Origin: JACRLW01 sp050181465
Lineage (GTDB): Bacteria; Planctomycetota; UBA1135; UBA2386
Direction of reading: 5' to 3'
Assembly (NCBI GenBank): GCA_050181465.1
Contig: JBFXDD010000023.1
Location: forward strand, 1-64,000
DNA length: 64,000 nucleotides
Positions 32,959 through 41,245 of this stretch are shown in pieces. The notes below the pieces were generated by a model, which saw only the letters and a list, made by a program, of their open reading frames with translations, was not told the origin of the DNA and ran no database searches. How positions within the stretch are numbered: position 1 is the first letter of the stretch; every line of letters starts with the position of its first letter. Both the position numbers and the translations under genes were made by a program.

Positions 32959-35958
32959 ATGCGAGTCTGCAACATCGCGCGTCGTCTGCTTCTCGTCGTA
33001 CTCTCGTCGTCGTGGGTCATGGCTCAGCCCGCGGTGGACCAGGGCGTTCTGTTGTCGCCGAAGCGGTGGGCCTTGGTCGTCGGGGCGAGTGACTACGAAC
33101 ACCTCGGGCGACTTCGTTACGCGACCCGTGACGCACGTGACTTCGCCGATCGCCTCATCGCGAGGCTGGGCTTCGAAGACGACACGGTGCGTCTCCTCAC
33201 CGACGATGCCGACGATCCGCGCTTCACCCCGACCGCCGGGCACTTGATCGGGGAGCTGGAGAGCCTGCTGGCCGATCCCCGCCGCAATCGTTCGGACTTG
33301 TTCGTCTTCTACTTCTGCGGCCACGGCGCCGCGCGTGACAGCGGCGATTACCTGTTACCGACCGATGCTCGGAACGAAACGATCGAGCGGGTCGGACTGC
33401 CGGTGCGTGAAGTGGTCGATCGTCTCGCACGCGCGGGGATGGGGAATGTCCTCGTCGTCGTCGATGCATGTCGACAAGGTGGTTCGAACCCGTTCGGACG
33501 AGAGCTGTGGAAGCTCGCGGATGCGGCGCGACTCTCGGTGCTACTCGGCTGCGAGCCCGGTAAGCAGAGCTATGAGGACAGCTTCTTCGGCCACGGAGTG
33601 TTCACTCACTTCCTCCTGGATGCGCTGGTCGACGATTCGCTCCGCGAGCCGGCATCGGGCGCACTGTGGGCGTCGCGGGTTGCGAACAAGGTGATCGAGC
33701 GAGTTCGCGCGCATACGGCAACGCGCGACGAGCCGCAATCACCGGTGGCGTGGGGCGATCTCACGCGGGACATCCTCATCACCGCCGCACCGCCGGCCGG
33801 TGCGCTCGATCTCGAGCGGTTCAACACCGCTGCCGGTGCGCTCGACCCCGCGGCTCGCATCGGTGCGCTTGCTCGATATGCGTGGTCGTTGTTCGAGGCG
33901 GATCGGTTCGCAGAGACGATCGAGGTGCTGAAGGTCGCCGAGCAGGTCGGTCCGCTGCCGCCTGAACTCGCGCAGACTCTCGGTGCGAGCCTGCTGATGC
34001 TCGGTCGCTCCGTCGAAGCCGGCCGAGTGTTCCGCGAACTTCGCGCGAGTGCGCCTGATTCATTGCCCGCCCTCATCGCCACCGTGTGCGACAGTTCCGG
34101 CGCGGTCACCACGGTCGAGCGCGCGCGAGCTGCGAAGCAACTCTGGGACAGTGGTGCGTCGCTGCGATTGGGGTTGTTGATGCGCATGGTCGAGGCCGAC
34201 ATCCACGGCGGGTCGGCGTCACACGCGCTGGAGTTCGCGAAGAGCGCTCTGCCCCAGGCGCCCACGGGCAGCCGCGATGAGCACTACCTCGCTGCGACGA
34301 TCGCAATCCTGGAGCAGCGCCACGCCGATGCGGTCGTCCTGTTGTCCAAAGCGGCGGAGGCCCCAGGCGCGTATCCCGACGACCGCATGCTCGCGCGCGA
34401 GCGCGTGTTCGCAGCCATGGCTGCGAGCGGCCTCGAGTCCGCGATCGAGATCCTGGACTCGTGCATCGCACGCTGGCCGGACGACGGCGAGTTCCTGGCG
34501 CGACGAGCGTGGTTTCGCCGGCAGATGATGACGTCGGTGGTAGACGATGCGGCGCTGATGCGCGACGTGCGAGCCGCGCTGTCGAAGCCGCTTCGGGCCG
34601 AGGATCTCCTGCTCGTGGTGCGTGCGGCGAGTTCCGGTGCGACTGCGCTGGTCGATCAGATCCGAGCACGTGCGGCGGAACATCCGCTCAGTTGGGATGC
34701 GCAGATCGCTGCGGTGTTCGCTCGTCAGCCCAACGACCTCCGTACGGCCGTGGAAGAGGTCTCGCGGCTGTCCGCACGGCCGGCCTTGGTCTACGCGACG
34801 ATGGCGCGGCTCACGTTCGATGCGATGGTGGATCGACGTGCACGTCTGCGTGCAGAGAGACCTGACGGTCATCCGGACCTGGAGGGAGCGTCGGCTCAGC
34901 TCGCGGAGGCGATCCGCGCGCTCTACGAGCGCCTTGCGCCGATGGCAAAGGAGTTCGGGACCGATGCCGATGCCTGGGCGCTTCTCGCGGATCTCTCGCA
35001 GCGGCTCGTGCAGCACGAGTCCTTCCACCGGCTCTTCGAGCAGCATCTCGGCGGTCTGGTCGACGCCGGCACACTCCCCGAGTCCTTGCTGCGAGTGCAC
35101 GCCGAGTCGTGCCTCAATACCGGTCGAATCTCTCGCTTTCTCGACGGTGACCGCTCGCTTCGCCGAGACGGCATGGAGCGTGACGCACGACGTTGGCTCG
35201 AGTCGGCCTGGCAGGCAACGTGGGGCGACCACGAGCGCGCACAGGCCTTGATTCGAGATACCGATCGCCCGCTGTCCACGTCGTTGCGAGACATGTCGCT
35301 CGGCCTTCGAGCACTCCTGATGGCTCGCGCCGGATCGATCGAGTCGGCCAAGTCCGCGCTCAGCGAGCACGAACCTCGCAATCTGTTGGGCATGACCTTC
35401 CATGCGCTGGCTCTTGCGGAGGTCGGCGAGTTGCCGGCGGCGCGACGGATGTTCGGACGTCTCGAGCAGCTCAATCCGGAGAACGCGTTCTTCGCGTTCG
35501 TCGCGCTCTCCAAAGCGCTGGACGACGATCCGAGGCGACTCGCGCAGCTCGCGGCGCTCCATCAGCCGGGCAATCCGCTGCTGATGTCGGCGAGCTATGC
35601 CCCGACCGCGGGTCTCGATGCCTTCGTCGGTGCACACTCGATGCGCGTCGAGTTCGCGACCGGACCGATCGAGGCGAAGGACGCCAACCTCACGTTGACC
35701 GTTCTCGGCACGGGCAAGGTGGTGGGGACGGTGGAGCTCGCCGGCGGCGACGCGCTGGTGCTGCGGGGCACGATGGATGCATTCGGCAATCTGGACGCCC
35801 AACTCCGTCGCGGAACTGACACGTTTCCGGTGCTTGCCAAATGGGCACCGGCGCAGGTTCACGCCGAGTTCACGCCGCTTCGCGAGACGGGACAGCTCCT
35901 CCAGATCTGGGGAACCGGCAATCTTCCGTATGCGTGGGTGTGCCGCCCACTCCCCTGA
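32959..35958 (+). CDS. Exported caspase-like (peptidase C14) protein with TPR-like region
   Basis: The 999-residue protein has a signal peptide (1-22) and then a caspase/metacaspase fold (~35-270). The catalytic dyad is visible as H122 in YFCGHGAARDSG and C171 in VVVDACRQGG. After ~285 the protein is an alpha-helical array of TPR-like units to about residue 880, and it ends in a beta-rich domain (~890-999). Such C14 proteins cleave after Arg/Lys or Asp; the target is unknown, and the periplasmic or surface location is inferred from the signal peptide. The M48-type lipoprotein gene follows 107 bp downstream on the same strand. The start is supported by the signal peptide alone. Confidence 0.82.
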   Translation: MRVCNIARRLLLVVLSSSWVMAQPAVDQGVLLSPKRWALVVGASDYEHLGRLRYATRDARDFADRLIARLGFEDDTVRLLTDDADDPRFTPTAGHLIGELESLLADPRRNRSDLFVFYFCGHGAARDSGDYLLPTDARNETIERVGLPVREVVDRLARAGMGNVLVVVDACRQGGSNPFGRELWKLADAARLSVLLGCEPGKQSYEDSFFGHGVFTHFLLDALVDDSLREPASGALWASRVANKVIERVRAHTATRDEPQSPVAWGDLTRDILITAAPPAGALDLERFNTAAGALDPAARIGALARYAWSLFEADRFAETIEVLKVAEQVGPLPPELAQTLGASLLMLGRSVEAGRVFRELRASAPDSLPALIATVCDSSGAVTTVERARAAKQLWDSGASLRLGLLMRMVEADIHGGSASHALEFAKSALPQAPTGSRDEHYLAATIAILEQRHADAVVLLSKAAEAPGAYPDDRMLARERVFAAMAASGLESAIEILDSCIARWPDDGEFLARRAWFRRQMMTSVVDDAALMRDVRAALSKPLRAEDLLLVVRAASSGATALVDQIRARAAEHPLSWDAQIAAVFARQPNDLRTAVEEVSRLSARPALVYATMARLTFDAMVDRRARLRAERPDGHPDLEGASAQLAEAIRALYERLAPMAKEFGTDADAWALLADLSQRLVQHESFHRLFEQHLGGLVDAGTLPESLLRVHAESCLNTGRISRFLDGDRSLRRDGMERDARRWLESAWQATWGDHERAQALIRDTDRPLSTSLRDMSLGLRALLMARAGSIESAKSALSEHEPRNLLGMTFHALALAEVGELPAARRMFGRLEQLNPENAFFAFVALSKALDDDPRRLAQLAALHQPGNPLLMSASYAPTAGLDAFVGAHSMRVEFATGPIEAKDANLTLTVLGTGKVVGTVELAGGDALVLRGTMDAFGNLDAQLRRGTDTFPVLAKWAPAQVHAEFTPLRETGQLLQIWGTGNLPYAWVCRPLP

Positions 35959-36065
35959 GCAACGGCAGATCGCAACCGCGATCGATTCGATGCACCGAGA
36001 GTGCCGATAGCATCGACACATCCTGGTTCACGCCGCGCTCCCGTCCGTTTCTCGACCGCAAACCG

Positions 36066-38015
36066 ATGAAGTCGTCGTTCCTCGTCTCGGCTGTCTGCGC
36101 CGTCTTTCTGTCGTCCGGTTGTTCGACTCCTCCGCAAGAGACCGGGGGTTCGACGACCACGCCGCTGGTCACCGGCGGCAACCCGAATCGTGCAAACTCC
36201 GACAACGCGGGCAGCCGAGCCTTCGGGGCAACGCAGCTCGAGGAGATGACCCGGGAGATCCTCGCGATCGCCCCTCAAAATCCGGACTTCGTCTATCCCC
36301 CGGAGATTCGGATGATCGAGCCGGATGAGAAGGGAAACTCACCGGTCAACGCGCAAGCGAGCGTCACCTTCAAGGACGGCAAGAAGTACCCGTACATCCA
36401 GATGTTCCGTGGGTTGGTCGACGTCGCCAAGGGTGACCCACGGATCTTGCGTGCGGTGATCGCTCACGAGATCGCGCATCTATCGCTCGGTCATCCGGTT
36501 CACAACTACACGCACGCTGACGTGCAGCACCACCACACTCGGCAGGAGGAGCGAACCGCGGACGAGCTCGGCGCGAAGTTGCTCGAGCAGCTCGGCCACA
36601 GCCGCGAGGACATGATCGACATGCTGCAGATGCTCGATCGCTACATGAAAGATCACAAGGTGCCGTGGCTCCACTCGGTTGCCGGTGACCATGCATCCTG
36701 CATGACTCGTGCGAGCTACCTCGTGCCGAACGACGAGCTGTTGGCCGCGATCGCGCAGTACGAAGTCGGACTCATGTTCATGGAATGTCGCCGATTCCAG
36801 CAGGCACTCCATTACTTCGACTTGGCGATCACGTGGAAGCCCGACCTGCACGAAGCTCGGCTCAATGCCGCGAGCGCTGCGTTGCAGGACTACTACGATC
36901 GCCTGCCGGCGGCCGTTCAAGACGCCTGGCTCCGACCGGAGTTCGGTCCGCATCTGACCGAGGTTCGTGCGCTCGCCGGTCGTGCGATCGCCATCACACC
37001 CGAAGACCTGGAGCGCTACCGAACCGCGCTCTCGTGGATCGAGGATTGCCCGGAGAACTTCGGCGACACGATGCGGCGATTCCTGAAAGCGACGGCGCAG
37101 GTGCTTCACCCGGAAGGCGACGCAGCGGCGCTCGCTGCCGGAGTCGCGGAGCTCGAGAGCTTGATGTCGATCGCGGAGGACCCGGACTGGGGCTTCAAAC
37201 TGATGCGACTCGGCGTCGTCAACAACCTCGCACTCGGCCTGGCCCGACAAGGCAAGGGCAAGCAAGCGATCGATCGGCTCGTCGCCGAACAGGCGAAGGA
37301 CATGCGGTTCGTGCCGGCAGTCGCGGAGAACTTCGCTCGTCTGCCGGTGGCGGACCTGAGCACGAGTCAGGCTCGGACGGTCGTCGACGTCCTCGTGCAC
37401 TCCATCAAGTTCTCGCCCGCCGATGCGCCGAGCGCACGCGCAGCGTTGACGCTGATTCCCCGTCTAGCGCAGAAGCACGGCCTGACACCGGAGGACGCCA
37501 AGTCGCGGGTCCCGATGGCGTATGCCGCGGTCGCGTCGATGATGATCGATGGCGTGGAGATCCATCTCTTCGATCACTTCACTGCGCCCAACCTCACGCT
37601 CGGCAAGCTGGCAGTGGCGGGCAAGGTCGACGCCAAGCTGGATACCCTCTACTTCGCGTGGTGGGGCGACCGCGAAGTCATGGCTTTGGTCGAGAACAAT
37701 CGACTCGTCAAGCTCACCAGCTATCGACCCGGGTCGCGGCTCGTGCTGCGTCCTACTCGCCGTGGAACCGTCGACACGGACCAGGAAGTCTGGGTGGGTA
37801 TGACCGAGGGCGAACTCGATGCGCGGCTCGAACCGGCCGGCGGCGCAGCCAAGTTGCGTCCGCGCAACGTCTCCTTGCTCGATGAGTCGTCGTTCCAGCC
37901 GCAGGGAACGGAGCCCCGCGCGAAGCTCGAGTGGCGCTATTACTCGACGCTCAACTTCGGCGTCGCCATCCGTGACGGAGTCGTGGTCGGCATCACGGTC
38001 TCGCCGGTGAAGTGA
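36066..38015 (+). CDS. M48-type zinc metalloprotease lipoprotein with TPR-like C-terminus
   Basis: The 649-residue protein has a lipobox LSSGC (Cys 19) and then a zincin domain (~50-250). HEIAH at 134-138 gives two zinc ligands and the catalytic Glu, and ERTADELGAKLL some 30 residues later gives the third ligand in the usual M48 place. The remainder (~250-560) is helical and TPR-like (an ALHYFDLAITWKPD unit is clear), and a final ~90-residue beta domain ends the protein. By analogy with BepA-type M48 enzymes it could work on outer-membrane or periplasmic proteins. ATG 36066 opens the lipoprotein signal; upstream frame is non-protein-like. Confidence 0.8.
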   Translation: MKSSFLVSAVCAVFLSSGCSTPPQETGGSTTTPLVTGGNPNRANSDNAGSRAFGATQLEEMTREILAIAPQNPDFVYPPEIRMIEPDEKGNSPVNAQASVTFKDGKKYPYIQMFRGLVDVAKGDPRILRAVIAHEIAHLSLGHPVHNYTHADVQHHHTRQEERTADELGAKLLEQLGHSREDMIDMLQMLDRYMKDHKVPWLHSVAGDHASCMTRASYLVPNDELLAAIAQYEVGLMFMECRRFQQALHYFDLAITWKPDLHEARLNAASAALQDYYDRLPAAVQDAWLRPEFGPHLTEVRALAGRAIAITPEDLERYRTALSWIEDCPENFGDTMRRFLKATAQVLHPEGDAAALAAGVAELESLMSIAEDPDWGFKLMRLGVVNNLALGLARQGKGKQAIDRLVAEQAKDMRFVPAVAENFARLPVADLSTSQARTVVDVLVHSIKFSPADAPSARAALTLIPRLAQKHGLTPEDAKSRVPMAYAAVASMMIDGVEIHLFDHFTAPNLTLGKLAVAGKVDAKLDTLYFAWWGDREVMALVENNRLVKLTSYRPGSRLVLRPTRRGTVDTDQEVWVGMTEGELDARLEPAGGAAKLRPRNVSLLDESSFQPQGTEPRAKLEWRYYSTLNFGVAIRDGVVVGITVSPVK

Positions 38016-38033
38016 GGCGCGTTCGCGGTCGCG

Positions 38034-39503
38034 TCAGCGAAGTGCTTGGAGCAGGGCGCGAAACTCGGGATGGGCGCGCAGCAGTGCGCGTCCTTTCTCG
38101 ATGAGTCCATCCACACGTTCGCGCGGCAGCACCAGATCGGTAGGCGTCGCGAGATAGTCTGCGCGATCCTTCGCGTCGACGATCTGCTCGAGCGAGATCT
38201 CGATGAGGTGAGCTTCGGTTCGGGAGAGCTCGGGAAACTCTTTGGCGCCAGCAGCCCGCAAACGGAGGTTGGCCTCGTTGAGGATCGCTTCGCTCTGCCG
38301 TCGTTGACCGAGAAACTCCTCCATCAGTTCGACGGTCTCGAAGGTATAGTTGTCCATGCTGACCGTCGCGGTCTTGTACCCAACCAACACTTCGCTCGGT
38401 GGTGATGCGTCGGTGTCCAAGTTCTCGCCGGTTGCACCCTTCGCGTTCACGACCAACACGACCAATCTCTCGATCCGCTCGACCGGTCGGCCGTTCACCG
38501 AAGGTGATCGGCCGAGGAGAGTGCGGATCTCTCCGCGAAGATAACTGTCGATGACGTAGCGAAGCCCGAGGTTGTCGGACAGGCCGCCGTCGAGAAGGTG
38601 GAGATAGGGGTGCGCGGCCTTGTCGAGGTGGTAAGGCGCCAGTCGTGACGCGAGCGCGTGCGGGCGTCGCTTCGACCAAGGATCGACCAACGACTGTTCG
38701 ATCCACTCCGGTAGTCGATAACCGTCGGCGGCCTTGTGGTTGTGCAGGGTGAGTGGGCTGAGCAGCAACGGGAACGCCGACGACGCAGCGACCGCGCGAC
38801 CGACGGGGAAGGCCGAGAGATCGGAACCGAGCAGGTCGAAGAACGGCTGCGTGAAGGAGAAGCGCGCGCCGAAGGTGACGTTGGTGGCGCTGATGACGAT
38901 GAACGGGCGCCGCCGCATGTCGGCGAAGGTCTTGCGCTCGAAGATCTCTTCGTCGTGATGTTCCGCGGCCAGATCGATGCGGCTCACATCGGCTCGCATG
39001 AGTCTCGGCCAGTTGCGTGGATCCAGCGTGCGTCCGAGCATTCCGCCGGTGATGTCGCGATAGAGCACACGCTCGCGAAACCTGGCGAAGGTCTGGTCAC
39101 CGAACAACCCGTAGTAGGCCGCGGTGAAGGAGCCGCCGGAGATCGCGGAGATCACATCGACTTCGCTGAGCAGGGAGACTCTTCGACCCGATCCTGTCGG
39201 CCACTCGATCTGGTGGTCGCGGAGTTCCTCGAGGACGCCGTACGACAGCGCTGCCGCTCGGGTCCCGCCGCCCGACATCACCAGGCAGACGAACAGGCCG
39301 TTGGAGTTGGATGCGGCGTCCGGCGGAGCGAGTTCGAAGCGATATCCGCCGTTGGGGTCGTGCACCGTCAGCGGTGCGTTCACGTGGCGCGGCGCAGCGC
39401 AGGAGGACGCGAGATAGAGACCGGCGAACACCAGGATGCCGGTGTAGGCGGCGCGAAGAGCCCATCGCCCGAGGGCTCCACCGGTCTTGGGTTGCCGACT
39501 CAT
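38034..39503 (-). CDS. Patatin-like phospholipase, membrane-anchored
   Basis: The 489-residue protein has an N-terminal hydrophobic segment (~12-35) and then a patatin domain: oxyanion loop SGGGTRAAAL at 77-86, nucleophile S125 in ISGGSFTAAY, and the catalytic Asp in LLDGGLSDNLG around residue 306. The dyad is complete, so lipid acyl hydrolase activity at the membrane or in the periplasm is likely. The start ATG overlaps the stop of the upstream lipoprotein gene (ATGA), so the two are a coupled pair. The C-terminus faces the convergent M48-type gene at 18 bp. Confidence 0.85.
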   Translation of the reverse strand: MSRQPKTGGALGRWALRAAYTGILVFAGLYLASSCAAPRHVNAPLTVHDPNGGYRFELAPPDAASNSNGLFVCLVMSGGGTRAAALSYGVLEELRDHQIEWPTGSGRRVSLLSEVDVISAISGGSFTAAYYGLFGDQTFARFRERVLYRDITGGMLGRTLDPRNWPRLMRADVSRIDLAAEHHDEEIFERKTFADMRRRPFIVISATNVTFGARFSFTQPFFDLLGSDLSAFPVGRAVAASSAFPLLLSPLTLHNHKAADGYRLPEWIEQSLVDPWSKRRPHALASRLAPYHLDKAAHPYLHLLDGGLSDNLGLRYVIDSYLRGEIRTLLGRSPSVNGRPVERIERLVVLVVNAKGATGENLDTDASPPSEVLVGYKTATVSMDNYTFETVELMEEFLGQRRQSEAILNEANLRLRAAGAKEFPELSRTEAHLIEISLEQIVDAKDRADYLATPTDLVLPRERVDGLIEKGRALLRAHPEFRALLQALR

Positions 39504-39877
39504 CGCCGACGAAACACCACTTCGATCGGAGTCAATGCAGAGGTTCCGTCGACCACGATCAGGTGCTCGGCCGGCTCGTAGTCCGAAGGACCGGCGAGCG
39601 CGATCACGCTTCGACCGCCTTCGAACTCGATGAGTTCTCCGGTCGCACCGACTTCCTTGCCGTTGACGAGCACCCGGCGGGGTGCCTCGGCGGCACCTTC
39701 CATGCCCTTCAGTTCGACGTGGAGGTATTCGAGCACCGGCACTCGCGGGATCAGGTCGCGCGGATCCGCCGGATCCCGCGCGCCCGAGTTCGGGCCGCTG
39801 CAGCCGAAGAGGAGACCGAGTGCGAGGCCGATTCGAGCCAGAGTCGGGAAGGAGACCGTTCGGGTGCTGGCAGTCAT
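39500..39877 (-). CDS. Small lipoprotein coupled to the patatin gene
   Basis: The 125-residue protein has a lipobox ending LLFGC at about residue 25 and then a ~95-residue beta-rich domain (LEYLHVELKGM, RRVLVNGKEVG, SVIALAGPSDYEP, LTPIEVVFRRR). No family was recognised. Its stop overlaps the patatin start by 4 bp, so it may be a partner or chaperone of the lipase. ATG 39877 was chosen because it begins the signal; the open frame extends 63 bp further upstream without protein character. Confidence 0.66.
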   Translation of the reverse strand: MTASTRTVSFPTLARIGLALGLLFGCSGPNSGARDPADPRDLIPRVPVLEYLHVELKGMEGAAEAPRRVLVNGKEVGATGELIEFEGGRSVIALAGPSDYEPAEHLIVVDGTSALTPIEVVFRRR

Positions 39878-39991
39878 GGGAGTCGGTGACCGAACGAAGT
39901 GCCTTCCTCGGATGTTCCTGGGCCAACACTTCGCCTGCAAGGTCGCTGCCTCGCCGATGCGAAGTTCGGCATGTCATCGGCTGAATCGGCA

Positions 39992-40118
39992 CCTAGCCCG
40001 AACCACTCGCGAACGTCTGCTGCGATCGCCGCAAGTCGCGCCCGGCGGCGTAGCTACGGCTACGCTTCGGTCGTCGACCGACGCAGCTCCTTCCTGGGCA
40101 TCGACCTGCGGCGATCTC
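39992..40118. repeat. Hairpin repeat copy D, identical to the sequence after the gap
   Basis: These 127 bp repeat without a single difference at 40220-40346, on the other side of the run of N. They contain the left arm and centre of the dispersed hairpin repeat and stop in the right arm at CGATCTCG, exactly where the N run begins. Best read as the same genomic copy seen at two contig ends. Confidence 0.85.
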
Positions 40119-40219
40119 GNNNNNNNNNNNNNNNNNNNNNNNNNNNNNNNNNNNNNNNNNNNNNNNNNNNNNNNNNNNNNNNNNNNNNNNNNNNNNNNNN
40201 NNNNNNNNNNNNNNNNNNN
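40119..40219. other. Assembly gap (run of N)
   Basis: This is 101 undetermined bases, about the length of a conventional fixed-size scaffold gap, so the length carries no information. Open frames that run across it are meaningless. Because identical 127-bp sequences flank it, the true gap may be zero. Confidence 0.95.
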
Positions 40220-40373
40220 CTAGCCCGAACCACTCGCGAACGTCTGCTGCGATCGCCGCAAGTCGCGCCCGGCGGCGTAGCTACGGCTACGCTTCGGTCG
40301 TCGACCGACGCAGCTCCTTCCTGGGCATCGACCTGCGGCGATCTCGCGACGACGTTCACGAGCAGTCCGGGCC
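40220..40373. repeat. Dispersed hairpin repeat, copy E (long form)
   Basis: A 154-bp element: outer arms AGCCCGAAC / GTCCGGGC, inner arms CGCGAACGT / ACGTTCACG with one mismatch, then GCGATCGCCGCA / CTGCGGCGATCTCGC. The centre contains its own palindromes (GTAGCTAC and GGTCGTCGACC). It lies 23 bp before the ankyrin gene in a divergent spacer. Confidence 0.8.
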
Positions 40374-40396
40374 AGCATTCATCCGATAGAGGGAGC

Positions 40397-41059
40397 ATGC
40401 GTCGCAGTGCTGGTCTGCTCTCGGTCGTGTTGGTCGCCCTTTCCGCCTGCGGGGTCGAACCCCCGAAGGACTTCAACGCCTTTGCGGACTTCGCCGCGAT
40501 GGGCAAGGTGGAGGAGGTCCAAGCCGGGCTCCGCGCTCACCCGGAATGGGCGAAGTCCACGAACCCGACCAATGGTCGAACTCCCATGCACTCGGCTGCA
40601 CTCCTCGGCCGCGTGGAAGTCGCGAAGCTCCTGCTCGCCGCGGGCGCTGACCCGAACGCGAAGGACACGGAATACGGCGCCACCCCGATGCACGTCGCAG
40701 CCGAGAGCGGGCAGGACGACTACGTCGAGTACCTGCTCGCCAAGAAGGTCACCGTCGACCCGCGCGACAATGAGGGCAGAACTCCGCTCCTGGCAGCCGC
40801 CTTTGGTTCGGACGCGAACACCTACTTGGTTCGGATCCTGCTCGACGCCGGTGCGGCGATCGAAGCGACCGACAACCACGGCTTCACCCCTCTGTTGTTG
40901 GCTTCGATCCGTGGCAACCACGACATGGTCAAGCTGCTGTTGGAGCGCGGCGCGAGTCATGCGGTTACGGCGGGCGATGGGCGAACGCCGCTGAGCGCTG
41001 CGCGCGACGGCAACTACGACTCGGTGGTCGCGATGCTCGAAGCTGCCGGCGCGAAGTGA
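40397..41059 (+). CDS. Ankyrin-repeat lipoprotein
   Basis: The 220-residue protein has a lipobox (VALSACG, Cys ~18) followed by five or six ankyrin repeats (~25-218): NGRTPMHSAALLGRVEVAKL, YGATPMHVAAESG, EGRTPLLAAA and HGFTPLLLASIRG are clear TPLH-type units. It is presumably an exported protein-binding scaffold on the membrane surface. The ATG opens the signal sequence; an in-frame extension through the N run is an artefact. Confidence 0.85.
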   Translation: MRRSAGLLSVVLVALSACGVEPPKDFNAFADFAAMGKVEEVQAGLRAHPEWAKSTNPTNGRTPMHSAALLGRVEVAKLLLAAGADPNAKDTEYGATPMHVAAESGQDDYVEYLLAKKVTVDPRDNEGRTPLLAAAFGSDANTYLVRILLDAGAAIEATDNHGFTPLLLASIRGNHDMVKLLLERGASHAVTAGDGRTPLSAARDGNYDSVVAMLEAAGAK

Positions 41060-41245
41060 AGGATGCGCGCGGTCGCGCGGCTCACACCTCGCGTAACCGA
41101 TCGGTGACGAGCTTGCCGCTCGCGTAACGATTGCCGGCGACGACTTCGTGTGGCGTGATCGTTGGAAGTGCGCGGCGGGACGCTCGGCAGCGGGGAACTG
41201 TGCCTGTGTCGCCTCAGCGGGCATGCGGGTTGCTAGAAGTCCGGC

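Noticed and set aside
39630..41059. Open frames running through the run of N
   Set aside because: They exist only because N codons are not stops. The real ankyrin lipoprotein starts at 40397.
41060..41245. Possible small gene or RNA before the NikA-like gene
   Set aside because: The 186 bp contain partial direct repeats (CTCGCGTAACGATT-like, twice) but no frame or stem that I could support.
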